This document shows positions 8,046 through 17,458 of a stretch of 64,000 nucleotides of DNA, one piece after another; the stretch's first letter is position 1, and each line of letters begins with the position of its first letter. Position numbers and translations under genes: made by a program. Location: assembly GCF_000993825.1 (NCBI RefSeq), contig NZ_CP011114.1, forward strand, positions 1,736,001-1,800,000. The letters run 5' to 3'. The notes under the pieces are model-generated. The model did not search any database. It was not told where the DNA came from and was given only the letters and a program-made list of their open reading frames with translations. Source of the stretch: Paenibacillus durus ATCC 35681 (GTDB taxonomy: Bacteria; Bacillota; Bacilli; Paenibacillales; Paenibacillaceae).

Positions 8046-9056
8046 TTGACGGTAACCATTTACGATGTAGCGCGTGAAGCAGGCGTATCTATGGCAACGG
8101 TATCACGGGTTGTGAATAACAATCCAAATGTGAAACCGCAAACCCGCAAGAAAGTGTATGAAGCGATTGAGCGTTTAGGGTATCGTCCCAACGCCGTGGC
8201 TAGAGGTCTTGCCAGTAAGAAAACGACGACCGTTGGCGTTGTTATTCCAGACATATCCAATTCCATTTTTGCGGAAATCGCCCGCGGAATCGAAGATATT
8301 GCCAACATGTATCACTATAATATTATTTTGTGTAACGCCGACAAGCGCAAGGAGAAGGAAATCCGCGTCATCAACACTTTGCTGGAGAAGCAGGTGGACG
8401 GGCTCCTCTTCATGGGCGGCACGGTGACGGATGAGCATATTCTGGCTTTCCAGACGTCCTCCGTTCCGATTGTTCTGTGCGCGACGAGTGATGAGAAGGG
8501 TGTGTATCCTTCCGTCGATATCGACCATGAGACTGCCGCATTCGACGCGGTCAATACTCTGATCCGTCACGGTCACCGCGAAATTGCGATGATCAGCGGC
8601 ACGCTGCAGGACCCGGCCAACGGCTATGCGCGATTCCATGGATATAAGAAAGCGCTCGAAACGGCCGGAATTGAGTACCAAGAAGATCTTGTACGTATCG
8701 GAAATTACCGTTATGAATCCGGCGTTGAGGCTATGAAATACTTCCTGGGTCTTAAGAAGAAGCCAACGGCAGTCTTTGCCGCAACGGATGAAATGGCCAT
8801 TGGCGCGATCCACAGCATTCAGGACGAAGGTCTGAAAGTGCCGGATGATTTCTCGGTTATCAGTGTGGACAACATTCGTATGGCATCGATGGTCCGTCCG
8901 CTGCTTACGACGGTTGCACAGCCGATGTATGACCTTGGCGCGGTAGCCATGAGGCTTCTAACCAAGCTGATGAAGAAAGAGACCGTGGAGAATCCGCGAG
9001 TCATTTTGCCGCATGAGACCATTCTGCGTTTGTCCGTTAACCATCTGAACAAATAA
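8046..9056 (+). CDS. ccpA: Catabolite control protein A
   Basis: LacI/GalR-family master regulator of carbon catabolite control; binds cre sites with HPr-Ser-P or Crh-Ser-P as corepressor. 336 aa, full family length. The helix-turn-helix and hinge are at residues 1-60 ([33 protein letters not shown], then [10 protein letters not shown]), with a periplasmic-binding-protein-like core after it. The TTG start has GGAGAG 5 bases upstream. A cre-like site adjoins its promoter and a full-match cre lies before acsA two genes on. No sugar operon adjoins it, as expected for a global regulator rather than a local LacI repressor. Confidence 0.93.
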   Translation: MTVTIYDVAREAGVSMATVSRVVNNNPNVKPQTRKKVYEAIERLGYRPNAVARGLASKKTTTVGVVIPDISNSIFAEIARGIEDIANMYHYNIILCNADKRKEKEIRVINTLLEKQVDGLLFMGGTVTDEHILAFQTSSVPIVLCATSDEKGVYPSVDIDHETAAFDAVNTLIRHGHREIAMISGTLQDPANGYARFHGYKKALETAGIEYQEDLVRIGNYRYESGVEAMKYFLGLKKKPTAVFAATDEMAIGAIHSIQDEGLKVPDDFSVISVDNIRMASMVRPLLTTVAQPMYDLGAVAMRLLTKLMKKETVENPRVILPHETILRLSVNHLNK

Positions 9057-9129
9057 TTTCGACATCACCCATTAGGGCTGCTGCGGGCTGCTTCGTAACC
9101 CGGTGTAGAAGAATATGAGTCGGCGTATA

Positions 9130-9152
9130 AAGCTCCGTCACGGGGCTTTTTA
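9130..9152 (+). terminator. Terminator after ccpA
   Basis: AGCTCC and GGGGCT arms with a short loop, then five T. Lies between ccpA and mtnN. Confidence 0.7.
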
Positions 9153-9189
9153 TGTTTTTATTTATTATTTTTAACTGGAGGTCAGCCTA

Positions 9190-9888
9190 ATGGAAGCTGT
9201 AAGCGGCATTATTGGAGCTATGGATGAGGAAATTAAACTGCTGCTGGAGCAAATGGAGCACAGTGAAGCGGTTGTCAAAGCAGGAATTACATATTATAAA
9301 GGCTCAATCGCCGGGAAGTCCATCATCGTCTGCAAATCGGGAGTGGGAAAGGTGAACGCCGCCGTCACTACGCAAATTATGATTGATGCGTTCGGCGCGC
9401 AAAAAATACTGTTCACGGGAGTGGCCGGAGCGCTGCATCCGGAGCTGGAAGTCGGGGATATCGTCATATCTTCGGAATGTATGCAGCATGATATGGATGT
9501 TACGGCGCTTGGCTACGCCCGCGGCATTATTCCGTATCAGGAGACGTCGGTCTTCCCGGCTGATCCGGAGCTTGTACAGTTTGCGGAAAAAGCCTGCCAG
9601 GATTTGGGAGTCCGTTATTTAAAGGGAAGAATACTTTCAGGCGACCAGTTTATTGCCAGCCATGAATCGGTCGTCATGCTCCGGGAGCAGCTCGGTGGAG
9701 CCTGTGCGGAAATGGAAGGTGCGGCTCTGGCCCAGGTGTGTCAGATGAACGGTATTCCGTTCGTTGTTATCCGCTCTATGTCCGATAAGGCCGACGGGTC
9801 GGCGAAAGTCAGCTATGCGGAGTTTACGGAAATCGCATCGCGGCAGTCTCATCAAATTCTAAGCGTCATTTTAAATGAATTGCTATAA
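9190..9888 (+). CDS. mtnN: 5'-methylthioadenosine/S-adenosylhomocysteine nucleosidase
   Basis: Hydrolyses MTA and SAH to adenine and the thioribose, recycling SAM by-products and feeding methionine salvage and AI-2 synthesis. 232 aa, standard length. Family signatures are GIIGAMDEEI (catalytic Glu near residue 15), GVAGAL, AEMEGAALAQVC (substrate-binding Met-Glu) and SDKAD (catalytic Asp). ACTGGAGG lies 11 bases before the ATG. Single gene flanked by the ccpA terminator and an inverted-repeat-rich gap before acsA. Confidence 0.95.
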   Translation: MEAVSGIIGAMDEEIKLLLEQMEHSEAVVKAGITYYKGSIAGKSIIVCKSGVGKVNAAVTTQIMIDAFGAQKILFTGVAGALHPELEVGDIVISSECMQHDMDVTALGYARGIIPYQETSVFPADPELVQFAEKACQDLGVRYLKGRILSGDQFIASHESVVMLREQLGGACAEMEGAALAQVCQMNGIPFVVIRSMSDKADGSAKVSYAEFTEIASRQSHQILSVILNELL

Positions 9889-9906
9889 CCCTTGAAGGCA
9901 GTTCGT

Positions 9907-10007
9907 AGCCTGGGAGAAGGTTTTCAGATTATCTGCGGCGTACCCAATTAGATCGACTACGCTTCATCAACCACGATCATAGGACGGTACGCCCGGGTAT
10001 TCAGGCT
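9907..10007. repeat. Nested inverted repeats between mtnN and acsA
   Basis: Three nested arm pairs: AGCCTG (9907)/CAGGCT (10002), GGCGTACC (9937)/GGTACGCC (9986), GATCG (9951)/CGATC (9974), leaving an 18-base loop. No T-run follows, so it is not a normal terminator. Could be a structured RNA or the relic of a mobile hairpin. Confidence 0.5.
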
Positions 10008-10029
10008 GCTGGCTTAATTCAGGATGGAT

Positions 10030-10043
10030 TGTAAGCGCTTGCT
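10030..10043. promoter_or_regulatory. cre site upstream of acsA
   Basis: TGTAAGCGCTTGCT matches all 14 positions of the cre consensus TGWAARCGYTWNCW. It lies immediately before a TATACT -10-like box (10048-10053), so CcpA binding would block the promoter. acsA is a known CcpA-repressed gene in B. subtilis. Confidence 0.8.
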
Positions 10044-10126
10044 GTGATATACTTTATTTTGACATAAAAAGTTCACATTTGCTAGCTTGACTTCATATCC
10101 ATGAAGCACGAGAGGAGGCAAGGATA

Positions 10127-11851
10127 ATGGGGAAGTTTCATGATGAAATTTTACCTCGCCGGATGTACAATTCCAATTTGGCTGATTACGGTCAGGCTGT
10201 CGCCCATTTCAAGTGGGAGGATGTTGAACGACAGTTCACCTGGTACGAAACGGGTAAAGTTAATATGGCGTATGAGGCGGTTGACCGCCATGTGGAGGAA
10301 GGCCGGGGCGAAAAGACGGCGCTGCTGTACAGTGATCCGATACGTGAAGAATCCTATTCTTTTGCCGATTTGAAAGAAAAGTCGAACCGATTCGGCAATG
10401 TGCTGCGTAAATACGGGATTGGCAAGGGGGACAGGGTATTTCTGTTCATGCCCAGGCAGCCCGACCTGTATTTCAGTCTGCTGGGCATCTTGAAGATAGG
10501 CGCTGTCGCAGGACCGTTGTTCGAAGCGTTCATGGAAACGGCGGTCAAGGACCGGCTTGAGGACAGCGGGGCGGTCGCGCTGGTAACTACGCCGGAGCTG
10601 CTGCAGCGGGTGAAGCGGGAGGAGCTTCCCGACCTGCGTTATATTTTTCTGGTAGGCGGGGATTCGGACCCTGAAAAAGGACTGATCAGCTATGATTTGG
10701 AAAGCGCTTCCGCATCTGCGGAGCTTGAACCGGAGTGGCTGGGCCTTGAGGATGGGCTGATTATGCATTACACATCCGGTTCGACCGGTAAGCCGAAAGG
10801 CGTATACCATGTGCAGCTTGCGATGGTTCAGCACTATTATACCGGAAGAGTCGTGCTTGATCTGCGGGATGATGATATATACTGGTGCACGGCCGACCCG
10901 GGATGGGTTACAGGCACGTCGTACGGGATTTTTGCCCCGTGGCTTAACGGCGTCACCAATGTCGTTCGCGGCGGACGCTTCAGTCCACGTGATTGGTACA
11001 ATACGATTGAACGCTACAAAGTAACGGTATGGTACAGTGCTCCGACGGCGTTCCGCATGCTGATGGGGGCGGGGAAAGAGAGTCTGAAAGGTGTTGATTT
11101 GAGCAGTCTGCGCCATGTCCTCTCCGTTGGCGAGCCGCTCAACCCGGAAGTCATTCGCTGGGGAAACAACGTATTAGGTCAGCGCATTCACGACACCTGG
11201 TGGATGACAGAGACGGGCGGACAGCTGATCTGCAACTATCCCGGAATGGACATTAAGCTAGGGTCTATGGGACGGCCGCTTCCTGGCATCACCGCCGCAA
11301 TTCTGGATGATCAGGGCCATAAATTGCCTCCGTATTCCATGGGCAATCTGGCGATCAAGACGCCGTGGCCGTCCATGATGAACCGGATTTGGAATAATCC
11401 CGCCAAGTACGAGGAATATTTTCACATTCCCGGCTGGTATATCTCCGGAGATTCCGCGTATATGGATGATGAAGGGTACTTCTGGTTTCAGGGGCGGGTT
11501 GACGATTGTATCAATTCCTCGGGTGAAATGATCGGACCTTTCGAGGTGGAGAGCAAACTGATTGAACACCCTGCCGTTGCGGAGGCTGGAGTCATCGGCA
11601 TACCGGACGCCCTGCGCGGAGAAATCATCAAAGCCTTTATATCGCTGCGCGAAGGATATTTGCCTTCGGATGAGCTGAAGGACGAAATAGCGGCGTTTGT
11701 AAAATCAGGGCTTTCCGCCCATGCCGCGCCAAGGGTAATCGAGTTCAAGGATAAACTGCCGAAGACCCGCTCCGGCAAAATTATGCGCCGGGTGCTCAAA
11801 GCCTGGGAGCTTCACCAGCCCGCCGGAGATCTATCGACAATTGAGGATTAG
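10127..11851 (+). CDS. acsA: Acetyl-coenzyme A synthetase
   Basis: Activates acetate to acetyl-CoA through acetyl-AMP, the scavenging route when glucose is absent. 574 aa, like Bacillus AcsA (shorter than the 650-aa E. coli Acs). Adenylate-forming motifs: YTSGSTGKPKG at about residue 214, WWMTETGG, WYISGDSAYMDDEGYFWFQGRVDD, and the C-terminal PKTRSGKIMRR whose Lys (about 550) is the known acetylation site in this family. The loop after GRVDD reads CINSSGEMIGPFEVES, a slight variant. AGAGGAGG precedes the ATG. A full-match cre site indicates catabolite repression. The acuABC genes do not lie next to it here. Confidence 0.94.
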   Translation: MGKFHDEILPRRMYNSNLADYGQAVAHFKWEDVERQFTWYETGKVNMAYEAVDRHVEEGRGEKTALLYSDPIREESYSFADLKEKSNRFGNVLRKYGIGKGDRVFLFMPRQPDLYFSLLGILKIGAVAGPLFEAFMETAVKDRLEDSGAVALVTTPELLQRVKREELPDLRYIFLVGGDSDPEKGLISYDLESASASAELEPEWLGLEDGLIMHYTSGSTGKPKGVYHVQLAMVQHYYTGRVVLDLRDDDIYWCTADPGWVTGTSYGIFAPWLNGVTNVVRGGRFSPRDWYNTIERYKVTVWYSAPTAFRMLMGAGKESLKGVDLSSLRHVLSVGEPLNPEVIRWGNNVLGQRIHDTWWMTETGGQLICNYPGMDIKLGSMGRPLPGITAAILDDQGHKLPPYSMGNLAIKTPWPSMMNRIWNNPAKYEEYFHIPGWYISGDSAYMDDEGYFWFQGRVDDCINSSGEMIGPFEVESKLIEHPAVAEAGVIGIPDALRGEIIKAFISLREGYLPSDELKDEIAAFVKSGLSAHAAPRVIEFKDKLPKTRSGKIMRRVLKAWELHQPAGDLSTIED

Positions 11852-11860
11852 GCATAAAAA

Positions 11861-11905
11861 AGACGGTTGACCACTCGCCCGCATCCGGGCGGCTGTCAAC
11901 CGTCT
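11861..11905. terminator. Bidirectional terminator between acsA and the PBP gene
   Basis: AGACGGTTGAC and GTCAACCGTCT form a perfect 11-bp stem, with an inner CGCCCG/CGGGCG hairpin; A-run before and T-rich bases after. It separates two convergent genes. Confidence 0.85.
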
Positions 11906-12033
11906 AATTCGTTCTATAGACTGCTACGGTAACGAAGTGCCATTGGCCTAATGAACGATACGCTTCCCTCTGGTATTCACCTTGTTACTTCTGCCTTGCG
12001 CCTTGTTCTGGCCGCTGTGTTCATTGGGCTGAA

Positions 12034-14922
12034 TCAGGGCCGCCCAGGATCAACGGCGGTCCCAGGATCTATGGCCGTCCCGGAATCAACGGCCGTACTA
12101 GGGGACGTACCTGGTCCATCAGACGTACCGGGAGACGCGCTTGGACTCGGCACAATGTCCACTCCAGGTGTTGTTTCAATACCCGGTAAGAGGATGTCTT
12201 CCGGACTTGGCGACGGCTCGGGCGTCGGCGCGCCACCGCCGACACTGCCTGAAGCCGTTTCATTTCCGGCCACATCAACCGCTGCAACATAAAAAACAGC
12301 ATAATCGCTTGCCGAGTTATCCGCAGTGAACGATGTGCCATCCCCGGCTAGGAGTACATCTACTTTTTGGAATGGACCTCCGTTCACGGAACGGTAAAGC
12401 CGGTAACCGACGACATCGGGTGAGCCGCTCTGCGTAAAGCGGATAACCGCTTTGCCGCTGCCATAGGAGACTTCTACATTCCGCGGCGCCGTTGGAGCGC
12501 TGCCGTTGTCCTCGCGAGGGTCCACCTCCGTCGGAACGCCTGTCTTAGCATCCGCCGGCAGATAGTACCCCAGCGGTTCATGCTCCCTCATGGATGGAAA
12601 GGCTGCCTTCAGTTCCTTGATCAGTTCCTCAATCGGCTTCTCTCTGGAGACAACGATCCTTTCCTTCAGAAAGTCATCCGGTGTTCCGTCACGCGGGATA
12701 TAGTTCACTCCGCCGTAAGTAATGTATTTGGCATGTGAAATCCCGTCGTCACTATCCTTAGGCACAAATTTTTTGTTGAAAATATCGGTCGTAAACTTAT
12801 CCGTAAGCGAGGTTGGCTGCTTGCCGCTGTATGCCGATACGGTTTCTTTGACGATGCCGTCCGGCTGATCAAATTTCTGCGTAGGGAACAGGTCCGGTTT
12901 TTTCTCAATAACCGCGTTCATTACCTTAGCCCACAGCGCCTGTGCCTGTTTCCGCTGCGTTTTGGTTGTAAGTGTATTGATCTGCTCCTTATAGCCGACC
13001 CACATCCCCAGCGTAATGTCAGGCGAGTAACCCATGAACCATACGTCCGCATAATTCTGGGTAGAACCCGTCTTGCCGACAACCGGGATATCCTTGAAAT
13101 GCTTGTAATTGCTCCTAACCGTGCTCCCCGTACCGTTGGTAATAACGGTGCGCAGCATATCCGTCATTAAATAAGCGGTCTGCTCGGAGAATACACGCTC
13201 CGGATTAGCCTTATGCTGATAGATGATTTTTCCCTTCGAATCGACGATTTTCTCGATCATGTATGCATCGTTAAATACGCCTTTGTTGGCAATGGCGGAA
13301 TAGGCATTGGTTAAATCTTCAACGGACACGCCGTATTTTAACCCCCCAAGAACCCCGGTCTGTGCGCTATAGTCTTCGTCCTGTATGGTTGTAATTCCCA
13401 GCTTTTTAGCAAAAGCCCAGGCATTCTTGATCCCAACCTTTTCATCGAACAGCTTAAGCGCCGGCAGGTTCAAGGAGTTGTTGAGCGCATATCTTGCCGT
13501 CACGAGGCCCTGATAACGGTTATTGGCGTTCTTGGGAATGTGAAAGCCCTTCGAACCGTCCTTCAGAATAATCGGCGCGTCGTCCAGGATGCTTGCGGGT
13601 TGAATCAACCCTTCCTCTAGAGCGGGCAGATAAGCGGCGATCGGTTTCATTGTCGAACCGGGCTGACGGACCATCTGGGTGGCGTAGTTCATGCTTTCGA
13701 CATTAAAATCGCGTCCTTCGATCATTCCCAGAATCGCGCCGGTCTTGTTGTCGATCATCATGCCGGCGGTTTGTTCGAGACCTTTGGTCTTGCTTTTCTT
13801 GGTAAAATTGCTGCTGTCCTCGGAGATGCTGTGCATCGCGCTGTATACTTTTTTATCAATCGTTGTATACACCCGGTATCCGCCTGTCAGCAGCTGCTGG
13901 CGAGCCTCTTCAAGCTGTGAAGCGCCCTTGGAGCTGTCCTGGTTATTGTTCGCCAGAGACAGCAGGATTCCCGCCGCCTGGCGCTCCGTTTCCATCATGA
14001 GATAAGGAAAAGTAACGTAAGCTTTCTTGGTATGCGGAGCCAGAGATTTCTTGATGTCAAAGGCCAACGCTTCCTGGTATTGGGGAGGCGTAATTTTGTT
14101 CTCCTCCAACATACGCCGCAGGACAAGGTGCTGGCGGTCGAGCGCGCGGTTAAACGCAGCCTCATTGAATTCCCCATACCCGTTGAACGCCGAGTAGGCG
14201 GAAGGAAGCTGGGGGAGGCCCGCCAGATAGGCTGCCTGGGCGATATTCAGCTTATCCAGATCGTCGATGCCGAATAATCCTTTGGCCGCCGCTTTGATGC
14301 CGTAGACGTTATAGCCGTTCGCTCCGTTGCCGAAGGGGACCTTGTTCAGGTAAGCCGTTAAAATTTCATCTTTGCTCAAAAAGCGCTCCAGCCGCAGTGA
14401 CAGCAGGATTTCCTTCACCTTGCGGTCTTCCGTCTTATCCAAGCTTAAAAATACGCGTCTGGCAAGCTGCTGGGTAAGGGTGCTGCCGCCGGTCTGTACG
14501 GACTCGTTCAGCAGTTTTTGCTTGACGGCGCGCATCGTGCCGCTGATATCCACTCCATGATGCTCGTAAAAACGGTTATCCTCTATGGCGAGAACAGCGT
14601 CAATAATGATTTGGGGAATATCCTTAAAGGCGACTAGCCTGCGGTCTTCCTCCGTCCGGAGCTGGCCGATCGGCATGCCATCGCGGAAATAGGCGAATCC
14701 TGTCACGACATTCTCGCCGATTCTCTCCTGAATGGTCTGCTCGGAGCGGACAGGGTCATCTTTTACTATGGAAGCGACAAGTCCTCCTACGGCGCCGCCG
14801 GCGAACAGGACGCCCATTACGCCAAGGATGAACATCCATTTCACGACGGAACCGACCCTGCGCAACCAGGACCTTCGCGGGCGAATGTCCGTCGCTGTTT
14901 TTTTCATATTTTCCTGAGCCAT
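12034..14922 (-). CDS. ponA: Class A penicillin-binding protein 1A with FN3 domain
   Basis: Bifunctional peptidoglycan glycosyltransferase/transpeptidase, 962 aa, anchored by one N-terminal helix (about residues 30-53). The GT51 domain holds EDNRFYEHHG and QLARRVFLS. The transpeptidase domain has STMKPIA (catalytic Ser about 422) and VGKTGSTQNYADVWF. A fibronectin type III domain (about 805-895) is followed by a Pro/Ser/Thr/Gly tail ending in repeats such as TAVDSG, TAIDPG, TAVDPG. AGGAGG abuts the first ATG (14928) and lies 6 bases before the ATG at 14922, so the latter is chosen. Monocistronic with its own promoter. Confidence 0.92.
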   Translation of the reverse strand: MAQENMKKTATDIRPRRSWLRRVGSVVKWMFILGVMGVLFAGGAVGGLVASIVKDDPVRSEQTIQERIGENVVTGFAYFRDGMPIGQLRTEEDRRLVAFKDIPQIIIDAVLAIEDNRFYEHHGVDISGTMRAVKQKLLNESVQTGGSTLTQQLARRVFLSLDKTEDRKVKEILLSLRLERFLSKDEILTAYLNKVPFGNGANGYNVYGIKAAAKGLFGIDDLDKLNIAQAAYLAGLPQLPSAYSAFNGYGEFNEAAFNRALDRQHLVLRRMLEENKITPPQYQEALAFDIKKSLAPHTKKAYVTFPYLMMETERQAAGILLSLANNNQDSSKGASQLEEARQQLLTGGYRVYTTIDKKVYSAMHSISEDSSNFTKKSKTKGLEQTAGMMIDNKTGAILGMIEGRDFNVESMNYATQMVRQPGSTMKPIAAYLPALEEGLIQPASILDDAPIILKDGSKGFHIPKNANNRYQGLVTARYALNNSLNLPALKLFDEKVGIKNAWAFAKKLGITTIQDEDYSAQTGVLGGLKYGVSVEDLTNAYSAIANKGVFNDAYMIEKIVDSKGKIIYQHKANPERVFSEQTAYLMTDMLRTVITNGTGSTVRSNYKHFKDIPVVGKTGSTQNYADVWFMGYSPDITLGMWVGYKEQINTLTTKTQRKQAQALWAKVMNAVIEKKPDLFPTQKFDQPDGIVKETVSAYSGKQPTSLTDKFTTDIFNKKFVPKDSDDGISHAKYITYGGVNYIPRDGTPDDFLKERIVVSREKPIEELIKELKAAFPSMREHEPLGYYLPADAKTGVPTEVDPREDNGSAPTAPRNVEVSYGSGKAVIRFTQSGSPDVVGYRLYRSVNGGPFQKVDVLLAGDGTSFTADNSASDYAVFYVAAVDVAGNETASGSVGGGAPTPEPSPSPEDILLPGIETTPGVDIVPSPSASPGTSDGPGTSPSTAVDSGTAIDPGTAVDPGRP

Positions 14923-14947
14923 CGACATCCTCCTTTTAACGGAATTT

Positions 14948-14975
14948 ATTATAGCACAATTTGGCTTATTTTGAA
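14948..14975 (-). promoter_or_regulatory. Promoter of the PBP gene
   Basis: On the minus strand TTCAAA, 16 bases, TATAAT, ending about 25 bases before the start codon. Good -10, moderate -35. Confidence 0.6.
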
Positions 14976-15006
14976 TGCGCTTGTAGGAGATGCGGTTTTA
15001 CGGACA

Positions 15007-15036
15007 TTGACTTTTCAAAAGATCATGTGATATAAA
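15007..15036 (+). promoter_or_regulatory. Promoter of the T-box/tyrS transcript
   Basis: TTGACT, 18 bases, TATAAA, about 40 bases before the T-box conserved elements. Confidence 0.65.
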
Positions 15037-15059
15037 TAAATTCAATTGGATATTTCTAA

Positions 15060-15350
15060 AGGCGGAGAAGGGCATCAGTAAAAGGGAATCCTTGGTACTC
15101 AGAGAGTCGGTGGATGGTGCGAACCGATGGCGGGACCTTTTGAATTACAGCCTGGAGCCGTCCGGGGGAACGGATAAAAGCATCAAGCCTTGTCCCAGTA
15201 GTCCGGCACCGGGTACGATAAGCGCCCGTTATTTGAATGAAGCGAAGGCTCTGAAGCGTCCTGTTATAGTTTGGCGGCGAAGAGCTTTAACTAGGGTGGT
15301 ACCGCGAGTCTCTTTCTCGTCCCTTGGGATGAGGAGGAGGCTTTTTTTTG
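15060..15350 (+). ncRNA. T-box leader (tyrosine) of tyrS
   Basis: tRNA-sensing transcription attenuator. The T-box sequence AGGGTGGTACCGCG is at 15293-15306. Stem I carries AGAGAGTCGGTGG with the distal GGATGGTGCGA loop. The specifier loop reads GAATTACAG, giving a TAC tyrosine codon at 15146-15148, consistent with the downstream gene. The terminator hairpin is CTCGTCCC/GGGATGAG (15316-15332) with eight T at 15342-15349. Uncharged tRNA-Tyr is expected to stabilise the antiterminator and switch tyrS on. Confidence 0.92.
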
Positions 15351-15392
15351 TGCGTTATTTAGGAAGTATCAACATCAAAAGGGGTTGCTATT

Positions 15393-16646
15393 ATGAAGTG
15401 GGAAGAATTAACGCCGGAGCAGCAGCTTGAGACCGAGCGCCAGCTGGAGATTATCAAGCGCGGCGTCGTGGAAATTGTACCGGAAGAGGAACTGAAGCGG
15501 AAAATCATGAAATCGGTCGTCACCGGTGTGCCGCTTAATGTCAAGCTGGGTCTGGACCCGTCCGCGCCGGATATCCATGTGGGCCACACGGTCGTTATGC
15601 ATAAGCTGCGCCAATTTCAGGAGCTGGGCCATCAGGTGCAGCTGATTATCGGGGACTTCACGGGGCGGATCGGGGACCCGACGGGCAAATCGGAAACGCG
15701 CAAGCAGCTGACTGAGGAGGATGTGAAGCGCAACGCGGAAACGTACAAGAAGCAGCTTCATAAAATCCTAGATCCCGAGAAGACAAAAGTATTCTACAAT
15801 TCGGAATGGCTCGGGCCGATGACCTTTGCGGATGTTGTGGGATTGTCCGCCAAAGTGACCGTTGCGCGCATGCTGGAGCGTGACGATTTCACCAAGCGGT
15901 ACCAGAGCGGACAGCCGATCAGCATCCACGAGTTCTTCTATCCGCTGATGCAGGGGATGGACTCCGTGGCTCTGAAAAGCGACGTGGAGCTCGGCGGAAC
16001 GGACCAGAAATTCAATCTGCTGATGGGACGCACGCTGCAAAAAGAATACGGCGTCGACACCCAGGCTGCCATTATGACTCCGCTGCTTGAAGGCCTTGAC
16101 GGCGTACAGAAGATGAGCAAGAGTCTTGGCAACTACATCGGCATTGACGAAGAGCCGAATGAAATTTACGGCAAAGCGATGTCCGTCCCGGACGAGCTGA
16201 TGCTGAAATACTATTCGCTTGCGACCGACATCGGTAACGAGGAATTGAAAGAGCTGGAGAAAGGACTGGAGTCGGGAGCGGTTCATCCGCGGGACGCCAA
16301 AATGAAGCTGGCGCATACATTCGTCAGAATGTATCACGGCGTTGATGCGGCAGGTGCCGCGCAGCAGCACTTTGTGACCGTATTCCAGCAGCGGGCGCTG
16401 CCGGACGATATCGAGACGGCGGTTCTGCCAGCAGCGGAGCTAACGGACGGCTCCATTCGGCTGATAAATCTGCTTACGCTGATCGGTTTTGCCTCATCCA
16501 ACGGGGAGGCTAAGCGCAGCATTCAGCAGGGGGCGGTCAAGCTGAACGAACAGAAGCTGAGCGACCCGAATGCGGACATCGTTCCCCAGGATGGGGATAT
16601 CATTCAGGTAGGCAAGCGTAAGTTCGCTAAGCTGACTTTGGAATAG
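15393..16646 (+). CDS. tyrS: Tyrosyl-tRNA synthetase (TyrZ-like)
   Basis: Class I synthetase charging tRNA-Tyr, 417 aa. The HIGH-type motif is HVGH at about residue 60 (LGLDPSAPDIHVGHTVV), KMSKS at about 238 (VQKMSKSLGNYIG), and an S4 RNA-binding domain occupies about 350-415 (AKRSIQQGAVKLNE). The LGLDPSAPD and GDFTGRIGDPTGKSETR segments are typical of the TyrZ subtype. AAAGGGG lies about 13 bases before the ATG. Controlled by the tyrosine T-box and followed by its own terminator. Confidence 0.95.
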   Translation: MKWEELTPEQQLETERQLEIIKRGVVEIVPEEELKRKIMKSVVTGVPLNVKLGLDPSAPDIHVGHTVVMHKLRQFQELGHQVQLIIGDFTGRIGDPTGKSETRKQLTEEDVKRNAETYKKQLHKILDPEKTKVFYNSEWLGPMTFADVVGLSAKVTVARMLERDDFTKRYQSGQPISIHEFFYPLMQGMDSVALKSDVELGGTDQKFNLLMGRTLQKEYGVDTQAAIMTPLLEGLDGVQKMSKSLGNYIGIDEEPNEIYGKAMSVPDELMLKYYSLATDIGNEELKELEKGLESGAVHPRDAKMKLAHTFVRMYHGVDAAGAAQQHFVTVFQQRALPDDIETAVLPAAELTDGSIRLINLLTLIGFASSNGEAKRSIQQGAVKLNEQKLSDPNADIVPQDGDIIQVGKRKFAKLTLE

Positions 16647-16690
16647 GTAAGACGCACGTGTTATTAGCATAGGCGAGCATAATAAGGAGG

Positions 16691-16725
16691 AGGGTGAACG
16701 GAGCAATCCGGATCACCCTCTTTTT
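16691..16725 (+). terminator. Terminator after tyrS
   Basis: AGGGTGA and TCACCCT arms with an inner GGA/TCC pair, followed by CTTTTT. Confidence 0.8.
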
Positions 16726-16820
16726 GGCGTACCTGCGAGAGGGCATATGCGGATTCGTGCAGGAAAAATTGGCGGAAGAAGCCATCGGCAAAATGATTTG
16801 GTGATGTGCGTGCAACGTAA

Positions 16821-16849
16821 AGAAGCCTCCGGAAGTTCCGGAGGCTTCT
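16821..16849 (-). terminator. Terminator after rpsD
   Basis: GAAGCCTCCGGAA and TTCCGGAGGCTTC form a perfect 13-bp hairpin just beyond the rpsD stop on the minus strand, followed by a T-rich TTTACGTT. Confidence 0.75.
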
Positions 16850-16858
16850 GCCAGACGA

Positions 16859-17458
16859 TTAACGGTTGTAGAATTCGACGATTTGTTTCTCGTCGATGTC
16901 TTGGGAAAGCTCAGCGCGCTCAGGGAAACGGATGAACTTGCCTTCCACTGCAGCGTCGGAGAATTCCAGGTAAGCTGGCAGATGAGTGCGGTTAGTCAGT
17001 GCTTCCTTAACGGAAGACAAGCCGCGGCTTCTCTCACGAAGGCCGATAACGTCGCCGGTGCTTACGAGGTAAGAAGCGATGTCAACCTTTTTGCCGTTAA
17101 CCGTTACGTGGCCGTGGGATACCAATTGACGCGCTCCTGCACGGGAGTTGGCAAAGCCAAGACGGTAAACGAGGTTGTCCAGACGGCTCTCAAGCAGGAA
17201 CATGAAGTTCTCGCCCGCGATCCCTTGCATGCTGTGCGCTTTGTGGAACAAAGTGCGGAATTGTTTCTCGCCCAAGCCGTACATGTGACGCAGTTTTTGC
17301 TTCTCCAGAAGCTGTTGACCGTAGTTGCTTACTTTTCTGCGTTGGTTAGCGCCATGCTGTCCCGGAGGGAAAGGGCGTTTCAGGTCTTTGCCAGTGCCGC
17401 TCAGGGAAATGCCCAGACGGCGGCTGAGTTTGAATTTAGGTCCGGTGTAACGTGCCAT
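16859..17458 (-). CDS. rpsD: 30S ribosomal protein S4
   Basis: Primary 16S rRNA-binding assembly protein of the small subunit, 199 aa. It starts [19 protein letters not shown], lacks the four zinc-binding Cys of the C+ form, and contains the S4 domain at about 90-155 ([32 protein letters not shown]). AAAAGGAG lies before the ATG. It is monocistronic, with its own strong promoter and a long leader that probably mediates autoregulation by S4. Confidence 0.97.
   Translation of the reverse strand: MARYTGPKFKLSRRLGISLSGTGKDLKRPFPPGQHGANQRRKVSNYGQQLLEKQKLRHMYGLGEKQFRTLFHKAHSMQGIAGENFMFLLESRLDNLVYRLGFANSRAGARQLVSHGHVTVNGKKVDIASYLVSTGDVIGLRERSRGLSSVKEALTNRTHLPAYLEFSDAAVEGKFIRFPERAELSQDIDEKQIVEFYNR

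Noticed and set aside
8175..8813. 212-codon open frame antisense to ccpA
   Set aside because: Shadow frame with no start signal or recognisable domain.
10151..11116. 321-codon open frame antisense to acsA
   Set aside because: Shadow of acsA with biased, unlikely composition.
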